The notes beneath the pieces are model-generated. The model did no database searches, was not told where the DNA came from, and was given only the letters and a program-made list of their open reading frames with translations. Positions 41,001 through 52,091 of a DNA stretch of 64,000 nucleotides are shown here, piece by piece (position 1 is the stretch's first letter; each line of letters opens with the position of its first letter). Position numbers and translations under genes: made by a program. This DNA comes from Pagrus major (lineage: Eukaryota; Chordata; Actinopteri; Spariformes; Sparidae), in contig NC_133235.1 of assembly GCF_040436345.1 (NCBI RefSeq), forward strand, positions 23,770,660 through 23,834,659, written 5' to 3'.

Positions 41001-43624
41001 GAGAATGAAATGTCATCAAACTTCCCTCCTCGCTGGAAACTGGGGCAGCAGCAAGAGATCACAAGGCTGCTTTGCTGTGACTCTGAGGCCAAAACGTGCT
41101 GAGTACACATCTTTAATTGCAGCGAGATACGCTCGCTTCACTCAGCTGGTTACCTCAGAGGTGGAAATGAGAATCTACTGTCAAATTCCTTCTGAATTTC
41201 ATACTGTATTGCACTCCACATGTGTACGCCTCTCTGAACTGCAAATCCAGTATGAAACCATTCTATGATTGAATTGTAACATAATCACATACGTTGTAAT
41301 AACAAAATCGGGGAAATCTGTTTTGAATTTAGCCATATGCTCACACGAATTAGCTTACAGGAACGAAATGTCATTATCAGTTATGAATTACGCTGAGGTT
41401 ACGCTTGCTGGTGTGATGATGGAAGATACGCAAGCAGACACTCGAGCAGATACAGAAAGAGATTTGTGCCTACGGTAAAAAGAGAGAGGGAGAGAGATGC
41501 TGGAATGTTTCACTTTTACAGACAGAAGTGAACTTTTATCCCACTGGCAGGTACGGTACAAACAGAGGACGGGAAGCTCGCTGAATATATTCACACGATT
41601 GCCTCATTATTTCCTTTTTAACTCTGCACTGCTGGTCTTCAGGGCTGCAGTCCCTCAGTATGTGGTCCAAAGATGCCCAATATCAAAAAACGATAATGTG
41701 GTTAATATTCAAGCAGAGTTCCCTGTGATTCCTCCAGTGATCTTGGGTCGTACTTTTGTAGCTGTATTCACTTTTACTGGAGGAAAAATAATTAATGAGT
41801 TTGGCTAATACATCTTTGCCGTGCGTGCAGGAAGATATTTTCAGTGCAGGAGCTCTCCCACAATCAAACAGAAAAACGTCAGTGTGGTGGATATTAAAGC
41901 ATTGGTCCTGTGACTTCTCTAATAAACTTGGGTCATGCTTTTGTGGCTGGTTGGTTGGTTATGTACTCACCTCAAGGATTACTGAGATCTGGGCCGTTGA
42001 CAACATCACTGCAACAAAATGTCAGATGATCATATGGGTTGTAAACAAGCCAACAAGTCATGATATTTTACTACTTCATAAAACTGGAAGCGAATGCACT
42101 CAAAATATTTGTAACAATTGCACACAGGAAAACCATGTGTGCACAATTATGGCAAGTAGAGTAGGTCAGAGTTGAACCAGGACATGGGTTTGGAAAATGT
42201 GACGCCTTGGTTGACCTGGAAGTTTGTTTATACAGTAACCTGCACCATTGTCTGAACGCTTGTGCTATTGTCCCATCTGACTATTCTGCAACACTGCTGT
42301 GCTCGTGGATCAATCGAGTAAGAATTTCCACTCACGTGTCCACGCTCACTTCTACTGAATGTAGTTTTAAACTATTAATAACCCCATGACTTGGTGTGAC
42401 ATTTTGCTTTTTTCCTGTTTACAGAATGATGTAATGCCCCAGCAATGATAACCATATTCCAGCTCTTAAGTTTGTCGAACATCTGGTTGGTCTTTTAAGG
42501 GCAAAACAACACAGATTCACAGGAAGTAATGCGTTTTTATGCTTTCACCAACAATTGCAGTTTGTTCGGAATAAACAGAGGATCTCAGTAGATAGTATGA
42601 AGAGCAGAAGAAAGAAATAACAGTGCCATAAAATCTGGTATTCAAACATATCAGAGTATTTTGCCTAATGCAGGCAAAATTTGAACAGCAAAAATATCAT
42701 GAGCATCATGAGTATCCCTTATAAAAGTCTGGGTTAAATCCTGGAAATACAGCATACTAAATCCCCTCAACAGCAGAAAACACACTGTACAGTAAGCTGT
42801 TTAGATGCTGCACGCCGATTTCAGCAATCATTTCCTCAACAGTCCTGTACACCTACTGTACCTGAATGGCAGCACGCCAACTCCCCTCAGCGATGTGATC
42901 GCTTCCTCAGCCACTTCGGCAAAGTCATCTCCTTTCTTCTCTCTTTAATTTTGTTCAAGTTATCGCGGCTGCAAATCCGTCACAAAATGATGATTAACAG
43001 GGCCGAGCGGGTCATCAATTATTACCGAAGAGAGATTAAAATTCAGTTTTCCAAATCTGTTTATCTAAATGAGGTCACTTTGTCATTGGGAAGGGATGGT
43101 GCAGTGTACGGGAGGGAGGCTGTGGCATGTCAGAACATGTCTGGATATGGCTGCTGACACTGACAGTACAAATCTAAGAAATGTTTGCTGGAGTTCATTA
43201 GTTATCATATTGTTACCGTAAGTTGATATTACATTACATTTTAAAATTGTGATATGTGTGGATAATTACCGACATGAAAAGTTCCCAAAGAAATTCCTCA
43301 TCCTTTCTCATCCTTGCAATACTTGGCAAGTCTGTGTGTGTGAGAGAGATAAGTATTCACACTGTAGTCTCACATCAACCTTCTGTTTAAAGTGTAGTAT
43401 TAACTGTAAGTTATATTTGTTACACTTATGATTCACGCTTTCCCCTGATATGTTGCATGATTTCATGGTGAGGCCCCCCACCCACTCCTAAATCTGAAAT
43501 GATTTCCTGTGGAAGGACACGCCTGTGAAATCGAGGCCGGAAGAGCTGTGCCACAAAAAAAACATTTGGGACACAACCTCTGAAATCTTGAGCTCCACTG
43601 ACACTAAAATTGGCCAGATTTGTC
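38023..43624. other. Gene-poor stretch
   Basis: About 5.6 kb without a supported gene. A minus-strand ORF of 113 codons (39431-39772) and + strand ORFs of 103 and 126 codons (41497-42175) have no recognisable domains. The imperfect direct duplication at 41678-41949 is listed separately. Poly(T) at 38218-38233 and short CA tracts (40757-40772) occur. Confidence 0.5.
41678..41949. repeat. Imperfect direct duplication, two units of ~88 bases
   Basis: Unit 1 (41678-41764) and unit 2 (41861-41949) share, in the same order, CAAT(AT)CAAA, GTGTGGT/ATGTGGT, ATATT, TCC...TGTGA, CTTGGGTC and TNCTTTTGTNGCTG. Identity is patchy with small indels, and the units are separated by about 96 unrelated bases, so the duplication is old. 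No function is apparent. Confidence 0.5.
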
Positions 43625-43909
43625 TTAAAGGTGCAATATGTAAGAATTTTAGTTAAAAAACTCAAAAGAAAACCAAATTTATCAACGGAATGCGAATAAA
43701 GTTTTGACATTATGTCAATGACATCTGTGTATTGTGTTGAACAGATGTCTACTGTAGTTAGCATGCTAACCAGCTAGCCCCAGCCTGTACTTTTTCGCAG
43801 GAACACTGCAAACTAAGCTAACTATCTCACGGCAGCTGCAGTTAGCTGTCACTCAGGTGATCTGCTGCCCCCCATTTGTTTGCAGCACGTATTACATATT
43901 GCACCTTAA
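43625..43909. mobile_element. TTAA-flanked MITE
   Basis: TTAA (43625-43628) is followed by AGGTGCAATATGTAAG. The other end reads TTACATATTGCACC and then TTAA (43906-43909). The 14-base terminal repeats GGTGCAATATGTAA are perfect. The interior has GTAGTTAGCATGCTAACCAGC, the same landmark as the elements at 28.0 and 60.5 kb but in the other orientation relative to the ends. There is no ORF. The piggyBac-type assignment is from the TTAA flanks. Confidence 0.75.
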
Positions 43910-46465
43910 AATTAATTTAAAAGAAATGATAAATATCTAGCATATTAAAGTATATTTAATAGTCCCTTTTTTTATTCATTCTGCTCTGTGTGTCTGTGTC
44001 AGATCAGGTGTTTATAGAGTTGTAGATTCTTGCTGCGACTTGGCGAAGAGACATGATAAACTTGGTCCTCGGCCAATCATAGCTTGCCGTGTTTCACAAT
44101 GTGCGTGATGTCACAGGGAACGTGCCAGGAACTTCTGGGAACAGGAACGTAAGCAAAACAACGGCCTTCGAAGTGGTGTGTATGGTACTTGCTGTCTTGT
44201 GTTAACTCTGTGTCACGCCAAACCGTGTAGGCCTAATAAAAAACAACTGTCAGAGAGTTACACCCTGAAGCTCCAACAGCATCATTCCTCTTTCACTTCA
44301 CCATGTTAACAGAAGAACAGTCTGTCCTTCTATTGATCAGTGCCCTATGTCTGTCCGGTCGGACTGTTATCGTGCTGATATCTCGTAGTCTGGACCTGAT
44401 ATTATAAATCATCTCCCTTTTCTTGAGTCAGCACACAGATCTGTTTGAGCCTGACAAACCTTTTCCAAACCGACCTGCCGATGCCTTTTCTCTCGCCTTT
44501 TGTTGAGCTGTGTTTATATTAGTTACTTCCTGTTCCCTTCATCCTTTATCACTCTTCACTTATTCACATGTGTTTCCTTCCAACTGCTTTCATTTAAAAA
44601 AAAATGTAGCGCCAAAACTAAATGATAGTTTTGTGAGCTAGCTGTCGAGTTTGTATGTCCTTTATGTGCGGGTAAGTGTGTGTGATGCTCCCATTTCTAC
44701 ACTGTTTGTCTCTCAGAAAAAGCTACAAAGAGCAGTTGTTAGAGGAAATGTTGAAGTGATTATGTTCCCTTGAAGATTGCTCACTTCGTGGCAATGTTTC
44801 TTACCTCATATTTACAGGGAAAAAAATCACTCATTACTTCTGTGATCTTTAAAATCTTTGTGGAAGGGAATGTGAGGCAAGGCCATGTGGGTGGCATGTA
44901 AAAGGAGCCAAAGGAGGAGACATCCTTCCCTCTCTGTTACTGTTTCGCTGACCCCTGGCCACATCTTTTTCTGGCTGTGATGTCTATGAGTGTGTTTGTC
45001 TTGGCCGCAGCATATCCTCCATGCAGGATCCTGCTGCTGATGTCACATTCCTGCCGGTTAAGGCTACGACAGCATCACACACACTTATGGACGTCACACA
45101 CCAGTCCTACAGGAAATGTGTGTTTCCTTTTACGATCCTCCCTCTGGTTCCCATTAAAAGCACAAAGGAGAATGTCATCCACTCGAGTGCTGCCAGACTC
45201 AAACTCTCTCCCTCCACGTTTAAGTGAATCAGCCACGGTGATTCAGAAATCCTGGGCCAGTTATAGTTTTTAAGAGAGCCAAGATGTTAGAGCTTTAAAT
45301 CTCACTTTAAACTCTGCTTCGTTGGCACTGGTGACTCCTGTGTACGTATTCATCATGAGCTGTCAGCTACGAGTATTGTTTAGTGTCATCTTTTTCTCCT
45401 CAAATAGTAAATAAGGTGTTAAACACATGCACTTCAATGAACCGTTAACTAAACCTGTGACTCTGTCTTTAGTCTACAATGATAACGGTGGTAGACTCAC
45501 CTCAACATTAGGTCATTTCACACAGAAGTAAACGACATCTGGATTGACATTTCTAGCCAACAACTGTGGATTTTATAGGTATTACATATATTTTATGGGC
45601 TGTAGTGACAGTTGTAGCTAGTAGATTTGCTCTTATTATTCGTTGTAGAAGGAGAAACTGCAAAACAAGTTTAATAAACATTTAATGGATTGATTGAGGA
45701 TTGAGGCTAAAATGTGTGTGTCCCAGGAAAAAAGTTAGCATCCTTAGCAGCTAATGCTTTGCCTTTAATACTTAGCCTCAGTATTGAAGTGTTGTATGAA
45801 AAGAAGAGTTAAATAAAGGCTATTTATTCTACCATGACCCTTGAATAGTTTGGATGCTAGAAAACCTTGCTTGGACAAGCAACGCAGTGATTAGATGTGT
45901 TTGAATTTTTATTTTATTGATCCACTTTAACAAGATGATTTGACTATGAGGGAACGTTTGGAATAAGAATGAGTTTTGCAAATGAAATGCTACCTGACAA
46001 CAAAGAGTGAGGGAACAACACAGGATTGAGTGCAAACCAAAGTAACGAGGGGATGAGGTGCAGGTGGAGAGACACTGGGAACAGAGCAGTGCTAAAGAGG
46101 CTGATGTGATGAGGTGTTCGGGGGGAAATCAGGCTGGGGAGGAGCACAGGAACAGTTCAGTGTTCCTCCTCCTGCCTAGAATGTTTGACATTGTGCTGAA
46201 ATTCACTGACCAATATGGACAAATAATTACCCATAGTGTTGGGCATGTGTAACCATTTAATTGTAGTGCAACCTCTTTTATTTTACTAAAACTTAATCAC
46301 AAGTAGGTAATAATGTGTTATGTTGAACCACTGGTGCAAGTTGTAGTCTGTAGGCTGCAGCAGTTGTTTGTCCTTCTCTGTCTGCTGCAGCTACATGTTT
46401 TTGTAATCTAACTATAATCTAACTAACTCTATAACTGTCCAGATGCACTCAGGACATTTTTGCAG
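43910..46465. other. Gene-poor stretch
   Basis: No gene is supported. A good acceptor-like sequence at 44700-44716 (TTTGTCTCTCAG) precedes a short frame, KKLQRAVVRGNVE, that resembles one ankyrin helix, but no usable donor or further repeat follows. Overlapping ORFs at 44977-45273 are unrecognised. Confidence 0.45.
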
Positions 46466-47597
46466 AAGCCTCCAGCAGCAGCTGTAGAAGTGCCTTCTAA
46501 TCTGCCATCTACACCACTCTCTGAAGCACGTATGTTCAGAAAATGACTTGTGGTCTCTGATACACTGCTGTGTTATTATTATTTGTATTGTTGGTGTTGT
46601 TATTTTTATTATTACTGAATGTTACAGTTAAAGCATGTTACTAATTAAATGCAGGTCTTAGTCAAACTAAATAAAGCATATTTGTAAAGTGCTTACTTTA
46701 TATGAAGTAGAATGACACAACAGATGAATGCAGTGGTGTAACAGTATGGATGTACTGTATGTTTGAATACAGCTGCAGGTCAGGCAACAAGCAGCAGCAG
46801 CACCACCACATCCAGCAAAATGCAGCCTGAAGTAGAAAGTGACAACAAGACACAAGACGATATTACTAACAAAACAAACCAATTAACCAAAAACCAAAAC
46901 CATGACGCTAAAGTGAGTAAAGCTGCTGTTGTTACTGTAAACTCTGATATGCTAACATCTTTACCATGCATGTGGGACCATATTTTCAGCAGGGGGCTGT
47001 CCCGGATATGTACATGGGACCGCAGCCACACGGCATAAAAAATAGTTTCAATCCTGCACAAATGCATCTGTGGATGCACAGATAACATACAGCTTCACTC
47101 AACTGGATTTCTTTGTGGAGGACTCAGGTCAGGTTTTCCGCGACAGGATACACGTTCTCGAGTGCTTCTCTCAAACGGAGAGCAACAGCTGCTAACGTCG
47201 GTTTGGAAACAGAGTCCGCTACTGCTTTCCATCACAACACAGAAGTTCCACAGAGCCCGTTTAAAAGTGACCATGTTTTTCATACTGGAATAACAAACAA
47301 ACAATATATCCAGAAGCATTTTAACAGATAGTACTTTATAACTTGCCTCATTTTCACATATAGTGCAAGGTTACTTCTGTAGGTTGTAAGCTATTAGCTG
47401 AAGATGCTAATGTTTACAGCTTATAGAAGCACTTTTTAAAAATGTACTTCCTAAACCTTGGCTTTTGTAAGACTATGAAAAAAGAGGCACCATCATCCAA
47501 ACTCTTGAGAATGGTTCTTACTGTGCCATGTGCACCCTCTCAACATGTGTCTACTCCAAAGCTGAACAGGCCTGCTGTGTCTAGTGATGATTGCTGA
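46466..47597 (+). other. Candidate 3' end of an unrecognised gene (three phase-compatible exon-like ORFs)
   Basis: Three segments fit as exons: 46466-46529 (after TTTTTGCAG, before GTATGT), 46773-46912 (after GAATACAG, before GTGAGT) and 47472-47597 (after TTTTGTAAG, ending in TGA). Their lengths (64, 140 and 126) keep one frame throughout, giving 109 codons of Pro/Ser/Thr/Lys/Asn-rich protein. It includes KPPAAAVEVP, a TSSSSTTTSSK run, DNKTQDDITNKTNQ and KLLRMVLTVPCAPSQH. ATTAAA follows at 47755-47760. The composition suggests a disordered or mucin-like tail. No start exon or homologue is recognised, the third acceptor is weak, and chance is not excluded. Confidence 0.25.
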
Positions 47598-48989
47598 GCT
47601 CTGATTGGACAGTTTTTATTTGGAGGTGGGTTTTAGCAAATGCTCAGTTGTTGTAGTTTGCATAATGAGCAATATCCATTTCATGGTCATTACGGTCTGC
47701 TGTAGACTTCCTATTCAAAGATATTCTATAAACAGATGGAGGCCTTTGAAATCTATTAAAACACATGCTGTATCTCGTGTCTCCTGTTGAAGGTATTCTT
47801 CCTGTTATTTTGCAGCGCCTTTCTTCTTCCTCTTTGGTGTTTCAGCTGGGCTCATTATTCATCCTCACTAATGATCCGCCACAATATCTCCTGCTGTGAC
47901 AACAGAACATGAAACAGCACTAAAACCAAAGTTAACGCATCAGGAAGTCAAACATCTGGAGGGAGACGGACGAGGGGAGAGAGAGCGAGGAAGAATTCAG
48001 CCAGACATCTGACTGCTGTGGGACAATTTTACCTAATTAGTAACTTCTGTTTTCTCAAGAGTGTTCTCTCTCTCCCCAGCCCCCTTCGGTTTGTGTGTAA
48101 TGCAGGCCCATGTGTGTGTCTGTGTGAATGTGTGTGTGTGTGAGCCTATTGTAATGGTCTTTCCTCACATGTATTCCAGCCAAGGCCACAAGCCAAGGCC
48201 TGTGCGAGTGTGTGCGGGTGGGTTTTTTGCTTTTGCATGGTTTAGCTAACACTCGTTTCCTCTCAGGAACAAGCTTTTCTGAGTCATTTGCATCAGTGTC
48301 TTTAAACCCTTTTCCCTTCCCACGACTCGGTGTTCAGACCTGGTGCATCCTAATGCATTGTTCAGATCTGCACATTCATTTCCCAGTTCGATTTATTATG
48401 CTTATGGCTTTCCCATCCACCTCCTTAACAAAGAAAATGATGTCTCCCTCAGGAGGCATCATCTGTTCGCACAAAAATAATCCCAGTTCTCTCACAGCAT
48501 CTCAGGTGTCTTCCACAACCTGTTTCCTTCCGCACTCCCCATTTTTAGATCTCATTTTTATTATTTTTCTTTCCAGAAACTTTTTTAATGGTTCTTACTG
48601 TAAGAATTTATATCCAGAGTCCCTGAAATTAGACCCTGTGGAGGTTTGGACCACCCGTAAATATGGAGGAAAGTTTTTAACAAGTGGTTCCGCAATGTGT
48701 TTGTATCTCGTACGCAAGAACACACATGTGCATTCATGCACGCAAGTGACACTTTTTTTCCCCTCTGATAGACAGTCGAGTGTAGGCAAATAAAGGATCT
48801 GAACTACTGTTTTTAAGATTGTTTTTTGCCAGTTTTGGTTTTATTGATATAAATAATGGGGAGGGGGTGACTTGTAACAGAAATCTTTTGATAATCAAAT
48901 CAAATCAAATAAATAAATGCTGAAAATCCAAATGATAATCAGCCAGGCTGGTGATCAGTTGTAGGATGCAGTACATACAAACATGTAAA

Positions 48990-49130
48990 TAAATGTAGAA
49001 TCTTACTTTTACTTCTTGTACTAGAAAATTACTTTTGGCACTTAAGCACATTTATTATCAGAGACTTTTCTTCAGGTACTATTCACATGGCTGACACTTT
49101 TACCAAAGTAACATTTTTACATGATTCACT
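48990..49130. mobile_element. Fragment of the TACTTAAGTA-type hAT-like repeat
   Basis: TCTTACTTTTACTTCTTGTACT, CACTTAAGCACATTTATTATCAGA and CTTTTACCAAAGTAACATTTT match, in order, the last third of the element at 14263-14801. The copy is partial and diverged. Confidence 0.55.
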
Positions 49131-50196
49131 GCTTTTTTCAGTCTGATTTCGGATACTTTTCACAACACTGTCTTTTCTTAACTCTAACTCTAAGTGGTTT
49201 TTGTGCCTAAACCAAACCAGACAACATATGTGTGTTATCTGTATTGTAGAAATGTTAGAAATAGAAAAGTATGAAAAGTACAAATGTCAAATAAGAAACG
49301 TACAGATTTCACAGAAACTTCATTTCTGCATTCAACAAGAAAAACACAATGTGTTTTTACAAAAGGGTTTCTCAAGTTGATGCATCTTGTAAAAACTTTT
49401 CTTGAAACAACATGTGATCCAGATCTTCAGGTCTTCATCTGTAAACCATTCTATGATGTCACTCATACTGTTTTCAGAGACGTTTCAGACGTTTTCAGAT
49501 GTGTGGCCTCCTCTTGCTGCCCCCAACATGACTGTCAGTCAATCATAACTCATCACATCTTGGGTTAAACTAGGGCTGGCAAAACTGATTCACCACTTCT
49601 GCATTTCAAGTTCTTTTTTTGGGTCTGACTTAAAGTGTTAAAAGCACTTTGACGTTCATTTAAAAAAAAAAAAAAAGACAGCAACAACAAACATTTAACA
49701 GTCATGTGGATAAAACTTATAAAGGAAGCAGATCATGGATCGACTCCAAACCCATTTTAAAGAATCACCAGAACATTGCACCGCTGCTAATGGAGTCAGA
49801 TTTTTAAAAAAATGCACACATAACGTCTGTGAAGCCATTTAAATGAGACAGTCTCGTGGTAACAGACTGTAAACAGTAAAACCTAAAGCAGAGTAGTTCT
49901 TTGATATCTGATACAAGTGTGCTGCTAATGACAACATAACTGTCCAGATGGCTTTCAGGCCTTTGAGCACACAGCCAAGTCAAAACTGTGACTGTCCCTC
50001 ACTTGTCTGAGTGTGTGTGTGTGTGTGTGCGCGCGTGGGCATACACTTGCTAGTGTAACACTTAGACACACACAACAAAGTCGTGTACACATAGAAACAG
50101 AAACTATTTATAGAGTTGAAAAGTCATGGGGGGCTACAGTGGGTGTGTTGTACTTCTTGGAAAGATCATCTATGATTATCTGACATCCTGTGGTAA

Positions 50197-50230
50197 ACAC
50201 ACACACACACGCACACACCCACGGACGCGT

Positions 50231-50262
<32 letters not shown>
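50197..50262. repeat. (CA)n microsatellite, interrupted
   Basis: Two CA blocks (about 50197-50210 and 50232-50262) are separated by GCACACACCCACGGACGCGTG. ORFs reading through it are artefacts of the repeat. Confidence 0.9.
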
Positions 50263-50264
<2 letters not shown>

Positions 50265-50990
50265 TCCTGTATGTCAGGTGCAGAGGAAGCCAGACACCAT
50301 GCCCACGCAACAACAAACTTGTGAGACAGAGCAAAATAAAAACACGTCCATGATGCGGTGAGATTTTTCCATCAATCAAAGATGCGATCAGCAGCAGCTG
50401 GAGAATATCAGTTGACTTCTGTTGGAATATCAGCATCACACAGGTGTGACTGTGACACCAGTTTTACCACTGAGATAACTCATCTCGTTCTGGAGACTGT
50501 GAATTCATATTGAGCAGTGAATCTGGCCACACATCGAATCCACAAATATGTGGAAAGTATTGCAAATAGATTATCCAAAATCTCTATCCTGCCTTCAGTG
50601 AGTCAGAGGTACATTTGACTTTCTGGTGACACATTGTTTTTCATATGTGTCAATGCAAATGTCTGCTGGGAAAAACGCTGTAAGGTTTTTTTTTTTAAAA
50701 AAAAAAAAATCTAAATGCAAGTTGATTACAGCAAGCTTTGAATCAGCAAGGCTGTGAATACTCATTTGCATATACTTACTTTTAAACCCAATCAGCAGAA
50801 TGACATTCTGCAAACCACGGATATCTTGAACCTTTACATTTCTTTAGATTTGAATGTTCAATTCACAAGACTGCACTTACTAGTTCTGTCACTATAAACA
50901 CTGGATATGGTCCAGATATCGCATCAAAAATATCCAGTGGTTTCCGGCTTGCAAATGTTGAAATGCCATCTCGACGACAGCGATTCTCCC

Positions 50991-52091
50991 TTAAAAGATC
51001 CCATATGATACTGTTTTTCATCAATTTCACACAGCTGTCAGAGGTCCAACAACACTGTATTTGAAATGTACTGCCCCAAACCCATCCGTGGTCCTGAACT
51101 TCAGCTGTCTAAAAGTCGCTCAGGTGAGCTGAGGTGAGAGCAGGCTGTTTCTGTGCCTGCACCTTTAATGCTAATGAGCTCCGTCCTGCTACACGCCCCT
51201 CTCAGGGAGAGGATGCCGCTGACACTAGCGGTAGCATGTGCTAATGTATACGGTGGATGTATCACTATGGCTCGCCGACATGCTGTCGTTCAACCACACC
51301 AGTTTGACCCAGAATCGGACCCAGAAGGAGAGGCTCAGAAAAATACAGACTCTGCGGCTGCAGCAGGACTCCCCAACACAACCACCCGGCTCCCATCCCC
51401 CACTAACCCGCAACAGGCAACATCTAAAAACAGCTAGCGAAAGCTGTGTTTGTCTCCAACACAGTCTCCAAACTCTTGGACACTGTTCGCATAGTCTCTG
51501 TCTCCAGTCTGCACATGTTTCCAGACTTTTTACTGTGACAACCGAGCTCCCTCGTAATATTATTAACATTAAACTCGCTTCAGACACCGTTGCATAGCGG
51601 ACCGAAGCGGAGCTAACTAGTTAGCCAATTTCAGGAACCGTAGCCGGCACGTTGTCGTTAAAAATTAAACGCAGCCACTGTCTCTTCTGTTCTTCTGTAG
51701 CTGGGACAGAATATAGGCACTTATGTTGATTTTTACAACCAACAACAGAGCAATTTGCGTGTCTAGCTCTGAGCGACGACATTGCGAAACACTGCTATCT
51801 TACCGCCGGACACACCGACCTTCACCTCGGGGATGAACGCCCCCCTCTCGGATGTCTCCGGGGAGAGGGGGGCGTGTTTTCGGCCTATGCAAATCACTCC
51901 TGTCGTTACGTCACGACAGGAGCTGAATCTGAACAGCCTGTAGGAGCCTCGTTTTACCAGCGGGTGGGCTGCAGAGATCATGCAGGACTCGTTTGCTTTC
52001 CCTCATTCTGGGAGTTGGTAGACTCAGGGAGGACCAGTTTATATATGTAGAGACCAGAGAAAACGCGTTTTTCATAATATGGGACCTTTAA
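50991..52091. mobile_element. TTAA-flanked non-autonomous element, ~1.1 kb
   Basis: TTAA at 50991-50994 is followed by AAGATCCCATATGATACTG. The other end reads CATAATATGGGACC and then TTTAA (TTAA at 52088-52091), giving terminal repeats AAGRTCCCATAT. I recall the end AAAGGTCCCATATTATG and the interior (CAGCTGTCAGAGGTCCAACA, TTTAATGCTAATGAGCTCC) from an abundant fish repeat. The two opposed ORFs of about 120 codons near 51225-51597 lie wholly inside it and show no transposase motifs. A piggyBac-type origin is inferred from the TTAA flanks. Confidence 0.7.

Larger units (their letters stand above)
47598..50990. other. Gene-poor stretch
   Basis: No supported gene. The longest uninterrupted ORF outside the known genes is here (48212-48793, 193 codons, + strand), with an unrecognised Phe/Ser/Leu-rich translation. 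GT/CA tracts occur at 48113-48140 and 50011-50032, and a decayed relative of the 14.3-kb repeat is near 49.0 kb. Confidence 0.45.

Noticed and set aside
44700..44760. Acceptor-like CTCTCAG followed by KKLQRAVVRGNVE, similar to an ankyrin repeat helix
   Set aside because: No usable donor, stop soon after, and no further ankyrin repeats within several kb.
51225..51597. Opposed ORFs of about 120 codons
   Set aside because: They sit entirely inside a TTAA-flanked dispersed element and have no transposase or other motif, so they are not reported as genes.
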